This document shows positions 7,732 through 17,251 of a DNA stretch of 64,000 bases, one piece after another; position 1 is the first letter of the stretch; every line of letters starts with the position of its first letter. A model generated the notes under the pieces. It saw nothing but the letters and a program-made list of their open reading frames with translations, was not told where the DNA came from and ran no database searches. Origin of the DNA: an uncultured Tenacibaculum sp. (GTDB lineage Bacteria; Bacteroidota; Bacteroidia; Flavobacteriales; Flavobacteriaceae); contig CANMIL010000009.1 of NCBI GenBank assembly GCA_947497895.1, positions 124,001 through 188,000 of the forward strand, in the 5' to 3' direction. The translations under genes were made by a program, and so were the position numbers.

Positions 7732-9003
7732 ATGCACACAGATAATAGACCTACTAAGTTTTATAACATTGGAATCAGTTATGTAAAAGCTGATGCAAAT
7801 ACCAGAGGGAAGTTTTCTTTATCAAAAGAGAATCAACTGGCTCTTTTAGAGGAAGCTAAGCAAAGAGGGATGAATGAGCTTTTTGTTTTATCTACTTGTA
7901 ATAGAACTGAAATAACTGGTTTTGCTGAACACCCTTTTCAATTAATTAGTATGCTTTGTAACCATTCGAATGGTTCGGTAGAAGAATTTGCGAAGGTTTC
8001 ATATGTTAATAAAGGTCAAGATGCTATTCAGCACTTGTTTAGAACAGGAACAGGTTTGGATAGTCAAATTCTTGGTGACTACGAAATCGTAGGACAATTA
8101 CGTCAAGCATTTAAGCAAGCTAAAGAGGTTGGGACGACGAACGCTTATTTGGAGCGACTATTAAATTCAGTGATGCAAGCGAGTAAGCGTGTAAAAAACG
8201 AAACAAAACTTAGTTCTGGAACAACGTCCGTTTCGTATGCTGCTGTTCAATATCTTATTAACAACTTACCAGATTATAATTCTAAAAATGTTTTAGTGTT
8301 CGGTTTAGGGAAAATGGGTAAACATACTTGTAAAAACCTTGCTGAATACACAAATAACAAAACAGTTAGTCTTGTTAATAGAACTGAGCAAAAAGTAGAA
8401 GAGTTCATAGTAGAACATAATTCTATTAGACATGCAAAGTTTAATGATTTGAACAATGAAGTGGCTAATGCCGATGTTTTGATTGTTTCAACGGGAGCAA
8501 ATAAGCCAACGATAACTAAAGATCATATACCAGCGAACAAAGAATTATTGATATTAGATTTATCAATGCCAGCGAATGTTTCATCAGAAGTTAATGACCT
8601 TCCAGGGGTAACCGTAATTAACGTTGATGAGCTTTCTAAAATAACCGACGAAACTTTAGCCATAAGACAACAGGAGGTACCTGTTGCGGAGTCTATTATA
8701 AATACACACAAGGAGGAATTTAATGAATGGTTAAACCATCGAAAATTTACTCCAGCGATCAATGCTCTGAAACAATCGCTTCAGGCGATTCAAAAAGATG
8801 AGATAGACTTCCACAAGAAAAAAATACAAGACTTTGATGAGCAACAAGCAGAAGTTATTACATCGAGGTTAATTCAAAAAATAACAACACAATTCGTAAA
8901 ACATTTAAAAGACGAAAACACTTCAATTAATCAAAGTATTGAAGTAATGTCTAAAGTTTTTGGGAATAATTTAGAATCAGTTGATGCAACAAAAAATCAT
9001 TAG
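7732..9003 (+). CDS. hemA: Glutamyl-tRNA reductase
   Basis: 423 residues from the ATG at 7732. An earlier in-frame ATG at 7708 would precede the predicted transcription start, and family homology begins after it at KFYNIGISYVKADANTRGKF. The enzyme reduces glutamyl-tRNA(Glu) to glutamate-1-semialdehyde with NADPH, the first committed step of C5 heme synthesis. The catalytic Cys is in STCNRTEI (Cys56). The NADPH Rossmann motif is VLVFGLGKMG, followed by a C-terminal dimerisation helix region. The last 20 bases overlap the hemC-hemD start, suggesting translational coupling. Confidence 0.97.
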   Translation: MHTDNRPTKFYNIGISYVKADANTRGKFSLSKENQLALLEEAKQRGMNELFVLSTCNRTEITGFAEHPFQLISMLCNHSNGSVEEFAKVSYVNKGQDAIQHLFRTGTGLDSQILGDYEIVGQLRQAFKQAKEVGTTNAYLERLLNSVMQASKRVKNETKLSSGTTSVSYAAVQYLINNLPDYNSKNVLVFGLGKMGKHTCKNLAEYTNNKTVSLVNRTEQKVEEFIVEHNSIRHAKFNDLNNEVANADVLIVSTGANKPTITKDHIPANKELLILDLSMPANVSSEVNDLPGVTVINVDELSKITDETLAIRQQEVPVAESIINTHKEEFNEWLNHRKFTPAINALKQSLQAIQKDEIDFHKKKIQDFDEQQAEVITSRLIQKITTQFVKHLKDENTSINQSIEVMSKVFGNNLESVDATKNH

Positions 9004-10576
9004 AATAGGTACACGTGAAAGCGAGTTGGCATTATGGCAGGCTAACAAAGTACGAAAGCAACTCGAAGAACAAGGATATCAAACTCAAATAGTACCAATT
9101 AAATCTACTGGCGATATTGTTTTAGATAAACCTTTATACGAATTAGGAATTACTGGAATCTTTACTAAAAATCTTGATATTGCCATGCTCAATGGTGATA
9201 TTGACATCGCTGTTCATTCCATGAAAGATGTACCTACGGTTTTACCAAAGGGAATAATTCAGGCAGCAGTATTAAAAAGAGCAAATCATAACGATATTTT
9301 AGTATTAAAAGATACCGAAGAGTTTATGGGACAAAAGCAAGGAGTTATTGCTACAGGAAGTCTTCGTAGAAAAGCTCAATGGTTAAATAGGTATCCAACA
9401 CATGAGGTAGTTGACTTAAGAGGTAATGTAAATACGCGTCTTGAGAAACTCGATAATAATGAGTGGAATGGAGCTGTTTTTGCCGCTGCAGGATTAGAAA
9501 GAATTGGTAAAAGACCAAAAGGAGCTATTTCCCTATCATGGATGATTCCTGCACCAGCTCAAGGAGCTATTATGGTAACGGCTTTAGAAGATGATGAGTT
9601 TTCAAAAGAAGCTTGTGCCATTATAAACGATAGAGATACAGAAACCTGTACAGGTATTGAACGTGAGTTTTTAAATCGTTTAGAAGGAGGTTGTACTGCT
9701 CCAATAGGTGCATTAGCAATGATTAATGAGGTAGAGAAAGAGATTACTTTCAAAGGAGTTTTATTGAGTAGAGACGGAAGTAAGAAGTTGGAAGTTTCTA
9801 AAAAAGCAAAACTAGGAGCGCATAAATATCTTGCTAAAGATTGTGCTACAAAAATTATTGAAAGAGGAGGTAAGTTTATAATGATGGAAGATGAAGGAAT
9901 AGAAAAAGAATTTTCTATTTACTCAACCAAAAAACTTTCAGAAGCTCAAAAGAAGTTGTTACCTACTACGGTAAAAGTAGAGGATAGCGATTTTATAAAA
10001 ATCAGATTTAATCGAATAGCTCCAAAAGAAGTTAAGGGGGAGTTGGAAAATGTGGTTATAACTAGTAAAAATGGAGTAGAAGCTTTACTTTATAACTTTA
10101 CAAAAGAAGAACTGAAATTTAAGAATATTTATTGCGTAGGTAGAAGAACCAAGAGGTTAATCGAGCAAAAAATAGGAAAAGTAAAGCATACTGAAAATAA
10201 TGCTCAAAAATTAGCAAAGTATCTAACGGAGAACATCGAACGAAAGGGAGTAACTTATTTCTGTAGTAATCTTAGATTGGATACATTAACAGTATTGTTA
10301 AAAGCAAAAGATATCGTAGTTAAAGAAATTGAAGCTTACAAGACTATGTATAGCCCTGCTAAACTAGACGATAAAGTAGAAGGAGTTATGTTTTACAGTC
10401 CTTCAACAGTCGAAAGTTATATGCAGGAAAATAAGGCAGACAAAATAGCTTTCTGTATAGGAGAAACAACAGCTAAAGAAGCTTCAAAACATTTTAAGGA
10501 TGTACAAATTGCAAAAATACCTACTGTTGAGAGTGTAATCGAAATGGTAAGTTTACATTTTGCAAAAGAATCATAA
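8984..10576 (+). CDS. hemC-hemD: Fused porphobilinogen deaminase / uroporphyrinogen-III synthase
   Basis: 530 residues, two domains in one frame. Residues 1 to about 305 are HemC: IRIGTRESELALWQ at the start, VDLRGNVNTRLEKLD, and GGCTAPIGA with Cys237, the attachment point of the dipyrromethane cofactor. Residues about 310-530 match a HemD-type synthase (VVITSKNGVEALL, then YFCSNLRLDTLTVLL and MFYSPSTVESY). Together they turn four porphobilinogen into uroporphyrinogen III, and the fusion may pass the unstable hydroxymethylbilane directly. The ATG at 8984 is used; a TTG lies immediately before it. The gene overlaps hemA by 20 bp. Confidence 0.95.
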   Translation: MQQKIIRIGTRESELALWQANKVRKQLEEQGYQTQIVPIKSTGDIVLDKPLYELGITGIFTKNLDIAMLNGDIDIAVHSMKDVPTVLPKGIIQAAVLKRANHNDILVLKDTEEFMGQKQGVIATGSLRRKAQWLNRYPTHEVVDLRGNVNTRLEKLDNNEWNGAVFAAAGLERIGKRPKGAISLSWMIPAPAQGAIMVTALEDDEFSKEACAIINDRDTETCTGIEREFLNRLEGGCTAPIGALAMINEVEKEITFKGVLLSRDGSKKLEVSKKAKLGAHKYLAKDCATKIIERGGKFIMMEDEGIEKEFSIYSTKKLSEAQKKLLPTTVKVEDSDFIKIRFNRIAPKEVKGELENVVITSKNGVEALLYNFTKEELKFKNIYCVGRRTKRLIEQKIGKVKHTENNAQKLAKYLTENIERKGVTYFCSNLRLDTLTVLLKAKDIVVKEIEAYKTMYSPAKLDDKVEGVMFYSPSTVESYMQENKADKIAFCIGETTAKEASKHFKDVQIAKIPTVESVIEMVSLHFAKES

Positions 10577-10580
10577 ATAT

Positions 10581-10620
10581 AAAAAAGAGATAAAGAGTAC
10601 TATTTTTATCTCCTTTTTTA
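10581..10620 (+). terminator. Terminator after hemC-hemD
   Basis: GAGATAAA pairs with TTTATCTC around a short loop, followed by six T. It separates hemA-hemCD from hemB. Confidence 0.75.
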
Positions 10621-10685
10621 TTTTATAAACACATTAAATTAATTTACTAAAAATACTTCTAAGGAGTACCCTACAACCAAATTCA

Positions 10686-11663
10686 ATGTTTAATACAAGA
10701 AGACCTCGAAGAAATCGTAAATCTGCTGCAATAAGAGCAATGGTGCAGGAAAATACTTTATCTGTAAATGACTTTATTTTTCCGTTGTTTCTAATTGAAG
10801 GAACCAATGAAAAACAGGAAATCGAATCGATGCCTGGTATTTATCGTTATTCATTGGATTTGTTATTGGAAGAAATTAAAGGATGTGTTGAGCTTGGAAT
10901 TAAAGGATTTTGTGTATTTCCTTCTTTAGGTGATGATAAAAAGGATAAATATGCTACCGAAGGACATAATGAAGAAGGACTTTATATCCAAGCCTTAAAA
11001 AAGATTAAAACTCAATTTCCTGATATAGCATTAATGACAGACATCGCAATGGATCCTTATTCAAGTGATGGACATGATGGTATCGTTGAAAACGGAGAAA
11101 TTCTAAACGATGAAACTCTTGAAGTTTTAGGGAAAATGGCTTTAGCTCAAGCAAAAGCAGGGGCTGATATTTTGGGCCCATCAGATATGATGGATGGCAG
11201 AGTTGGTTATATCCGAAATGTCCTAGATAAAGCAGGATATACTCATGTTTCCATTATGTCTTATACAGCAAAATATGCGAGCGCTTTTTATGGACCATTT
11301 AGAGATGCATTAGATTCAGCTCCGAAATTCGGGGATAAAAAAACATATCAAATGAGTCCCGCAAATTCAAAAGAAGCTTTAATTGAAGCAGATTTGGATA
11401 TTGAAGAAGGGGCTGATATGATTATGGTAAAACCTGCCTTGGCGTATTTAGATATTATCAAATCCTTAAAAGATAATTATGATGTTCCTGTTACAGCCTA
11501 TAATGTAAGTGGTGAATACGCTATGTTAAAGGCAGCTGCCGAAAAGGGTTGGCTTGATGGAGAAAAAGTAATGATGGAAACTTTATTGTCGATGAAAAGA
11601 GCAGGCGCAGATATCATACTTACATATTTTGCTAAAGAGGCAGCAAGGGTATTGAGAAAGTAA
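10686..11663 (+). CDS. hemB: Delta-aminolevulinic acid dehydratase (porphobilinogen synthase)
   Basis: 325 residues. It condenses two 5-aminolevulinate molecules to porphobilinogen. The two active-site lysines are visible: Lys196 in SYTAKYASAFYGPFR and Lys249 in MVKPALAYLD, which forms the Schiff base. The segment DIAMDPYSSDGHDG (119-132) has Ala, Asp and Asp where zinc-dependent enzymes have three cysteines, so this belongs to the magnesium/potassium-type group. It stands between hemC-hemD and hemL after a terminator, so it likely has its own promoter. The start ATG at 10686 agrees with the family N-terminus. Confidence 0.97.
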   Translation: MFNTRRPRRNRKSAAIRAMVQENTLSVNDFIFPLFLIEGTNEKQEIESMPGIYRYSLDLLLEEIKGCVELGIKGFCVFPSLGDDKKDKYATEGHNEEGLYIQALKKIKTQFPDIALMTDIAMDPYSSDGHDGIVENGEILNDETLEVLGKMALAQAKAGADILGPSDMMDGRVGYIRNVLDKAGYTHVSIMSYTAKYASAFYGPFRDALDSAPKFGDKKTYQMSPANSKEALIEADLDIEEGADMIMVKPALAYLDIIKSLKDNYDVPVTAYNVSGEYAMLKAAAEKGWLDGEKVMMETLLSMKRAGADIILTYFAKEAARVLRK

Positions 11664-11760
11664 AATAATGAAATTAACATGTTTAAAACGCATAATTTTC
11701 TAGGTATTGATTACTTTTAGGCAATTAAGTACAAACATGAACATTAAAAGAAATAAACAA

Positions 11761-12171
11761 ATGAAAAAGTTTTTATTAGTTATAGCGATATTCTCAATAA
11801 CAAATATTTTCTCACAAGGCCTTAAAAAGGAAGCAATAGAAGGTGTTTGGAAAGTAGAACGAGTAAAAGATAAGTCAAAAAAAGCTGGAGCAAAGGAAAT
11901 GATTGAAGGTTTTGGAGGAGCTTATTTTTATTTTAAAAAGAGCAATAATTTCGGAATTAAAACAACGAATATGTCGGAGACTTTTTCTGATGCCACGAAG
12001 AGGTTGATAGGAACACAATGGAAATTAGTCGGGAATGAAATCCGTGTAGGAACAGAAAAAAATGATTTTTCTACGATGGTTATTAAGGTGATTTCAAAAA
12101 AGGACGGTTTTTATTTTGATCTGGTGGAAGGAAAAGATCAGCCATTACTTGTAAAGGTTAATAAACAATAA
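11761..12171 (+). CDS. Small secreted lipocalin-like protein
   Basis: 136 residues from ATG 11761. A longer frame from a TTG at 11707 would put extra residues before a clear signal peptide (MKKFLLVIAIFSITNIFSQ), so I reject it. The mature part, EGVWKVERVKDKSKK followed by short beta-strand-like segments, resembles the small lipocalin-like domains common in Bacteroidota. No catalytic motif is seen. It lies between hemB and hemL on the same strand, but nothing links it to heme. Probably periplasmic. Confidence 0.75.
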   Translation: MKKFLLVIAIFSITNIFSQGLKKEAIEGVWKVERVKDKSKKAGAKEMIEGFGGAYFYFKKSNNFGIKTTNMSETFSDATKRLIGTQWKLVGNEIRVGTEKNDFSTMVIKVISKKDGFYFDLVEGKDQPLLVKVNKQ

Positions 12172-12205
12172 AGAATAACAACAACTAAAAAGAATATAAA
12201 GTTTG

Positions 12206-13495
12206 ATGGAGTTTAAAAAATCGCAGGAACTTTACAATAAAGGTTTGGAAAACTTGGTAGGTGCAGTAAACTCTCCAGTAAGAGCATTTGCATCGGTAGG
12301 AGGAAATCCTTTATTTATTAAAAAAGCGAAAGGAAGTAAAATTACCGATGTTGATGGTAATTCTTACATTGATTTAGTTTTGTCTTATGGACCAATGATA
12401 CTTGGGCATCGTCATAAGAAAGTTCAAAAAGCAATTACAAAGGCGCTTAAAAATGGATATTCATTTGGTGCGTCTACAAAAAACGAAATTAAACTAGCTA
12501 AAATAATTTGTGATGCTTTTCCAGGAATGGATAAAGTTCGTTTTGTAAATTCAGGTACAGAGGCTGTTTTAAGTGGAATACGTTTGGCGAGAGCCTATAC
12601 AGGAAAAGATAAAATCATAAAGTTTGCTGGTTGTTATCATGGACATCAAGATGCTTTATTAGTAGCAGCAGGTTCAGGATTAGCTACGTTAAGTTTACCT
12701 GGAAGTAAAGGAGTACCTGAAGGAGCCGTAAAAAATACACTAATTTCAAATTATAATGATTTAAAGAGTGTAAAGGCACATTTTGAAGAACATGATGATA
12801 TTGCAGGTGTTATTTTAGAACCTGTTGCTGGAAATATGGGAGTGGTAACTCCGCAAAACAACTTTTTAAAAGAGTTAAAGGAATATTTGACTTCTAAAGG
12901 AGCATTGCTAATTGTTGACGAAGTAATGACTGGCTTTAGATCAAAATTTGGAGGAGCTCAAGAGTTATTTGAAGTTGAAGCTGATATTACTTGTTTAGGT
13001 AAAGTAATTGGTGGAGGATTTCCAGTAGGTGCCTATGGTGCAAGAAATGAAATTATGGAAATGGTTGCGCCTTTAGGTGGAATGTATCAGGCAGGAACCT
13101 TAAGTGGTAATCCAATTGCCATGGCCGCTGGTATTTCAACATTATCTGAGTTGAAGAAACAAAATCCTTATGAAAAGTTTAACGAAGTAGCACAAATAAT
13201 AGAAGTATTTTTGCTAGAGTCTGCAAAGAAACATGGAGTTGAAATGACGGTGAATAGATTTGGTTCTATGATTAACCCATTTTTTACCAATGTTCATGTT
13301 ACAAACTTTGAACAAGCTCAAACTAGTGATACGAAAAAGTTTGCTGTATTCTTCTGGGAAATGATAAGAAATGGTGTGTTTTTACCACCATCACAATTCG
13401 AGGCATGGTTCTTATCATCAGCGATTTCGGAAAAAGACTTGAAGAAAATTATGAAAGCGATTGATAAATCAATTGAAGCAGTAGGAAAAATGTAA
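12206..13495 (+). CDS. hemL: Glutamate-1-semialdehyde 2,1-aminomutase
   Basis: 429 residues from ATG 12206 (a TTG directly precedes it). A PLP class III aminotransferase-fold enzyme that converts glutamate-1-semialdehyde to 5-aminolevulinate, the step between HemA and HemB. Family motifs are NSPVRAFASVGG near the N-terminus, VNSGTEAV, YHGHQDALL, VDEVMTGFR and the PLP lysine Lys266 in CLGKVIGGGFPVG. It is 34 bp after the lipocalin-like gene and 89 bp before hemE. Confidence 0.97.
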   Translation: MEFKKSQELYNKGLENLVGAVNSPVRAFASVGGNPLFIKKAKGSKITDVDGNSYIDLVLSYGPMILGHRHKKVQKAITKALKNGYSFGASTKNEIKLAKIICDAFPGMDKVRFVNSGTEAVLSGIRLARAYTGKDKIIKFAGCYHGHQDALLVAAGSGLATLSLPGSKGVPEGAVKNTLISNYNDLKSVKAHFEEHDDIAGVILEPVAGNMGVVTPQNNFLKELKEYLTSKGALLIVDEVMTGFRSKFGGAQELFEVEADITCLGKVIGGGFPVGAYGARNEIMEMVAPLGGMYQAGTLSGNPIAMAAGISTLSELKKQNPYEKFNEVAQIIEVFLLESAKKHGVEMTVNRFGSMINPFFTNVHVTNFEQAQTSDTKKFAVFFWEMIRNGVFLPPSQFEAWFLSSAISEKDLKKIMKAIDKSIEAVGKM

Positions 13496-13558
13496 TAAAA
13501 AAATCCTCTTGAAGTAGAAGTAAAGCTGTAGCCCTTATAAAGTTAAGGTTTACTTTAG

Positions 13559-13566
13559 TATCTTCG
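13559..13566 (+). promoter_or_regulatory. Probable -7 element upstream of hemE
   Basis: TATCTTCG resembles TAnnTTTG (one difference), 18 nt before the hemE ATG. Confidence 0.4.
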
Positions 13567-13584
13567 TAGGGGCGTAAATTTAAA

Positions 13585-14610
13585 ATGATTAAAAACGATT
13601 TATTTTTAAGAGCCTTAAAGGGTGAAACGGTGGATAGACCACCCGTTTGGATGATGCGTCAGGCAGGTAGGTATTTACCTGAATTTATGGAGTTAAAAAA
13701 GAAGTATGATTTTTTCACACGATGTAAAACTCCTGAATTGGCTTCTGAAATAACAGTACAGCCAATTCGTAGATATGGTATGGATGCTGCTATTTTATTT
13801 TCTGATATTCTGGTAATCCCTCAAGCGATGAATGTTGAGGTTGAAATGAAGCCCGATTTTGGACCATATTTACCAAATCCTATCAGAGATAGAAAAAGCT
13901 TAGATCAAGTTATAATCCCTGATGTTCATGAAGAATTAGGGTATGTAATGGAGGCTATTACAGCCACTAAAGAAAAATTAAACAATGAGGTTCCATTAAT
14001 TGGATTTGCTGGTTCTCCTTGGACAATATTATGTTATATGGTACAAGGTCAAGGGTCAAAAAACTTTGATAAAGCAAAGGAGTTTTGTTTTACACAACCA
14101 GTTTTGGCACACGAATTGCTTAATAAAATAACGTTGACCACAATTGCGTATTTAAAAGCAAAGGTAAAAGCAGGTGTAAATGCTGTTCAAGTTTTTGATT
14201 CTTGGGGAGGAATGCTATCTCCAACGGATTATCAAGAGTTTTCTTGGCAGTATATAAACCAGATTATTGAAGCGTTGAAAGATGAGGTTCCAGTGATTGC
14301 TTTTGGAAAAGGATGTTGGTTTGCATTAGATGTTATGGCCAAGTCAAATGCATCAGCTTTAGGAGTAGATTGGACTTGTTCTCCTAGAAACGCACGTTAT
14401 TTAACTGGAGGAAATATAACTTTACAAGGTAATTTTGACCCTTCAAGATTGTTATCTCCACCTGCGGAAATTAAAAAAATGGTACACCAAATGATAAATG
14501 AGTTTGGTAAAGACAAATATATTGTTAACTTGGGGCATGGAATTTTACCCAATATTCCTTTAGAAAACGCTCAAGCTTTTATTGAAGCCGTAAAGGAATA
14601 CAAGGTATAA
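13585..14610 (+). CDS. hemE: Uroporphyrinogen decarboxylase
   Basis: 341 residues. It decarboxylates the four acetate side chains of uroporphyrinogen III to give coproporphyrinogen III. The signature [16 protein letters not shown] is at residues 19-34, and [11 protein letters not shown] and [16 protein letters not shown] follow at the expected places. Full length, with a stop immediately after the family C-terminus. It is followed 31 bp later by a thioredoxin-like gene. Start ATG at 13585. Confidence 0.97.
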   Translation: MIKNDLFLRALKGETVDRPPVWMMRQAGRYLPEFMELKKKYDFFTRCKTPELASEITVQPIRRYGMDAAILFSDILVIPQAMNVEVEMKPDFGPYLPNPIRDRKSLDQVIIPDVHEELGYVMEAITATKEKLNNEVPLIGFAGSPWTILCYMVQGQGSKNFDKAKEFCFTQPVLAHELLNKITLTTIAYLKAKVKAGVNAVQVFDSWGGMLSPTDYQEFSWQYINQIIEALKDEVPVIAFGKGCWFALDVMAKSNASALGVDWTCSPRNARYLTGGNITLQGNFDPSRLLSPPAEIKKMVHQMINEFGKDKYIVNLGHGILPNIPLENAQAFIEAVKEYKV

Positions 14611-14641
14611 AATAGTAATCCCCTTAATTACCCTAAAGTAT

Positions 14642-15238
14642 ATGAAGAAAGTAATATTCTTATTAAGTATTTTGTTTTCAATTGGACTTTCAGCACAAGA
14701 GAAATCATATTACAATTTTGCCGTAAACAATTGTGAGGAAGAAACTACGGAAGGATTAATTAATAACTGCCTAATAGGTTCTTATCTTTTAAATTATGAT
14801 TTCGTAACAATTGATGGAAAACAAGTAAGTACTGACAAAGTTGAAAAACCAATAGTATTAATTGCTGCATCTACAAGATGTGCTCCTTGTTGGGGTGACA
14901 TTCCAGCACTTAACAAAATGGTTGAAAAGTATGATGGAAAAGTTGAATTTGTAATGTTCTTCTGGGACGATTTAAATGGTATCCAAAGAATGCAGAAGAA
15001 ACTTGATCCAAGAATTAAATTAATTCCTCCAACTAAGAAGTTTGATAATAAAGCGTATACAGAATCGTATGGCTTCTTTCATAAGTTAGATTATCCAACT
15101 ACTTATTTAATAGGAAAAGATAAAAAGTTTATAAGTATTAGGAGAGGTGCAGCGTATCCTTCTAAAGAAATGAACTGGGATAAAGTAAATGAGATTAACG
15201 AGAAAGATCTCGAAGAATTTATTAAACCAGTTTTATAA
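14642..15238 (+). CDS. Secreted thioredoxin-fold (TlpA/ResA-like) protein
   Basis: 198 residues. A signal peptide (MKKVIFLLSILFSIGLSAQ) is followed by a thioredoxin-like domain with the redox pair Cys80-Ala-Pro-Cys83 in ASTRCAPCWGDIPAL, and a cis-Pro region at LDYPTTYLI. Such periplasmic proteins reduce or exchange disulfides, and some serve cytochrome c maturation. Its place between hemE and hemF hints at a link to heme proteins, but this is only context. Two more cysteines (31 and 43) lie before the domain. A strong terminator follows the stop. Confidence 0.85.
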   Translation: MKKVIFLLSILFSIGLSAQEKSYYNFAVNNCEEETTEGLINNCLIGSYLLNYDFVTIDGKQVSTDKVEKPIVLIAASTRCAPCWGDIPALNKMVEKYDGKVEFVMFFWDDLNGIQRMQKKLDPRIKLIPPTKKFDNKAYTESYGFFHKLDYPTTYLIGKDKKFISIRRGAAYPSKEMNWDKVNEINEKDLEEFIKPVL

Positions 15239-15254
15239 ATTTTTTTAACAATAA

Positions 15255-15304
15255 AAAAGTACAAACCTCTTTCTAATTTTAGAAAGAGGTTTGTACTTTT
15301 ATAC
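15255..15304. terminator. Strong terminator after the thioredoxin-like gene
   Basis: A perfect 20-bp stem (AAAAGTACAAACCTCTTTCT and its complement) with a 6-nt loop and AT-rich flanks. It ends just 16 bp before the next start codon. Confidence 0.85.
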
Positions 15305-15319
15305 AACAAATTGTAACGT

Positions 15320-16066
15320 ATGATTGCTAACATCTTAAAAGGAATTAAGGCTTATGGTCAAGCCTTCTCATTGATATCAAAATTGAAATTATGGAAGTAT
15401 TTTGTTATACCAATGCTAATCAGTCTTGTGACAGCTATTGTTATTGGTTCTCTCGCATATGCTCTTTCTGACAATGTAGGACATTATTTGGCAAACTTTT
15501 GGAAATGGGAGTTCGGTAAAGAAACATTTGAAGTTATTAGCACTTTTTTAAGCGGATTAATAATTTTAGTGATTGGCTTATTACTCTATAAGCACATAGT
15601 ACTGGCGCTTTCAGCTCCTTTTATGAGTCCTGTTTCTGAAAAAATAGAAAAGCATTTTTATGGAAAAAGTCATGATCATAGATTCACTTCATTTAGAGAA
15701 CAACTGATAAGAGGAATACGAATAAGTTTAAGAAATATTACAAGAGAGCTAGCATTAACAGTACCAATACTAATTTTTAGTTTGGTTCCAGTATTGGGGT
15801 TCTTTTCAACATTTCTATTGTTTTTAATGCAAGCTTATTATGCTGGTTTTGGAAACATGGATTATACATTAGAACGTCATTATAAGTATAAGGAAAGTAT
15901 AGATTTTGTTTGGAAAAATAAGGGTACAGCAATAGGAAACGGTATTGTTTTCGTTTTATTTTTATTAATTCCTGTGGTAGGTGTTATTCTAGTTTTACCT
16001 TTATCCGTGACGGCTGCCACAACAGAAACTATCAAAAGAATTCATACTACAGAATTAATAGAATAG
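15320..16066 (+). CDS. EI24-domain integral membrane protein
   Basis: 248 residues with about five to six hydrophobic segments and the pattern of the EI24/CysZ-like family: GIKAYGQAFSLISKLKLWKY at the N-terminus, LSAPFMSPVSEKIEKHF near 95-115 and a central amphipathic region. CysZ imports sulfate in proteobacteria, but the flavobacterial members are uncharacterised, so no substrate is assigned. It is 30 bp upstream of hemF on the same strand. Start ATG at 15320, directly after a strong terminator. Confidence 0.8.
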   Translation: MIANILKGIKAYGQAFSLISKLKLWKYFVIPMLISLVTAIVIGSLAYALSDNVGHYLANFWKWEFGKETFEVISTFLSGLIILVIGLLLYKHIVLALSAPFMSPVSEKIEKHFYGKSHDHRFTSFREQLIRGIRISLRNITRELALTVPILIFSLVPVLGFFSTFLLFLMQAYYAGFGNMDYTLERHYKYKESIDFVWKNKGTAIGNGIVFVLFLLIPVVGVILVLPLSVTAATTETIKRIHTTELIE

Positions 16067-16067
16067 T

Positions 16068-16075
16068 TACTTTTG
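16068..16075 (+). promoter_or_regulatory. -7 element upstream of hemF
   Basis: TACTTTTG fits TAnnTTTG, 20 nt before the hemF ATG, directly after the EI24 stop codon. hemF may therefore have its own start site. Confidence 0.5.
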
Positions 16076-16095
16076 TAATTCAATAATAATCACAA

Positions 16096-16998
16096 ATGAA
16101 AGACCAGTTTTACGCATATATTCAAGAATTACAAGATACCATAACAAGTAAACTCGAAGAAGTTGATGGAAAGGCAAAATTTCAAGAAGATCTTTGGAAA
16201 CGTACTGAAGGAGGTGGAGGAAGAACCAGAGTTATTGAAAATGGTAATATTTTTGAAAAAGGAGGAGTAAATATCTCTGCGGTGCATGGGAAGTTACCAG
16301 AGGCTTTAAGAAAACAGTTTAAGGTTGAGGAAGGTGATTTTTTCGCTTGTGGACTAAGTTTAGTGATTCACCCTAAAAACCCTTTTATTCCAACTGTTCA
16401 TGCAAATTGGCGCTATTTCGAAATGTATAATGAAACTGGAGAAATAGTAACTCAATGGTTTGGAGGAGGCCAAGATTTGACACCTTACTACTTATATGAA
16501 GAAGATGCTACGCACTTTCATACTATATGTAAACAAGCTTGTGATAAACATCATAATAGTTTTTATCCCAAGTTTAAAGATACCTGTGATAACTATTTTT
16601 GGAATGCACATAGAAATGAGGCTAGAGGGGTAGGTGGTTTATTTTTCGATTATCTCAAAGAAACAGAAGATTTTTCATTGAAGAACCGTTACGATTTTGT
16701 TACAGAAGTAGGAAATAGTTTTTTAAATTCTTATGTACCAATAGTGGAGAAGAGAAAGGATAATAAATATTCCCAAGAGCATAAAGATTGGCAAGAAGTG
16801 AGAAGAGGAAGGTATGTAGAGTTTAATTTAGTGCACGATCGTGGTACGCTATTTGGTTTGAAAACTAATGGTCGTATAGAAAGTATATTGATGAGTTTAC
16901 CTCCAACAGTACAATGGAAATACGATCATCACCCTGAAAAAGGTTCTCATGAAGAAAAATTATTAGAAGTATTAAAAAATCCAAAAAAATGGGTATAA
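16096..16998 (+). CDS. hemF: Oxygen-dependent coproporphyrinogen III oxidase
   Basis: 300 residues, the family's normal length. It converts coproporphyrinogen III to protoporphyrinogen IX with O2. Conserved segments are GGGGRTRVIENGNIFEKGGV (36-55), PTVHANWRYFE, WFGGGQDLTPYYLYEEDATHFH and GRYVEFNLVHDRGTLFGL. The presence of HemF and HemJ points to an aerobic heme route; no anaerobic hemN is seen in this window. A terminator follows. Start ATG at 16096. Confidence 0.97.
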   Translation: MKDQFYAYIQELQDTITSKLEEVDGKAKFQEDLWKRTEGGGGRTRVIENGNIFEKGGVNISAVHGKLPEALRKQFKVEEGDFFACGLSLVIHPKNPFIPTVHANWRYFEMYNETGEIVTQWFGGGQDLTPYYLYEEDATHFHTICKQACDKHHNSFYPKFKDTCDNYFWNAHRNEARGVGGLFFDYLKETEDFSLKNRYDFVTEVGNSFLNSYVPIVEKRKDNKYSQEHKDWQEVRRGRYVEFNLVHDRGTLFGLKTNGRIESILMSLPPTVQWKYDHHPEKGSHEEKLLEVLKNPKKWV

Positions 16999-17005
16999 CT
17001 AGAAG

Positions 17006-17036
17006 AGCTACAAAGGTTTATTTGTAGCTTTTTTTG
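17006..17036 (+). terminator. Terminator after hemF
   Basis: AGCTACAAA pairs with TTTGTAGCT around a 6-nt loop, followed by a T run. Confidence 0.85.
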
Positions 17037-17221
17037 TTAATAAAGCTCAAAAGAAAATCAGTAATTGCTAAATAAAGAATATTCAATAAACTGGTTTTTT
17101 AAAATGCTTATTTTTTATTAAACCTTTTGATTTAGGTGTTTTTTTACGAATAATGTAAAAAAACAAGAATCAATTGTCAAATCTTTTGCTCTAAAAACTT
17201 AGAAAAATCATTAGTTTTTAG

Positions 17222-17229
17222 TAAATTCG
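17222..17229 (+). promoter_or_regulatory. Probable -7 element of the E2 gene
   Basis: TAAATTCG resembles TAnnTTTG (one difference), 22 nt before the ATG at 17252. The 215 bases between the hemF terminator and this box hold nothing else I can support. Confidence 0.4.
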
Positions 17230-17251
17230 CAAGCGTAAAAAATAATTAAAC

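Noticed and set aside
11707..11760. Longer start (TTG) for the lipocalin-like gene
   Set aside because: It would bury a clear signal peptide 18 residues inside the protein.
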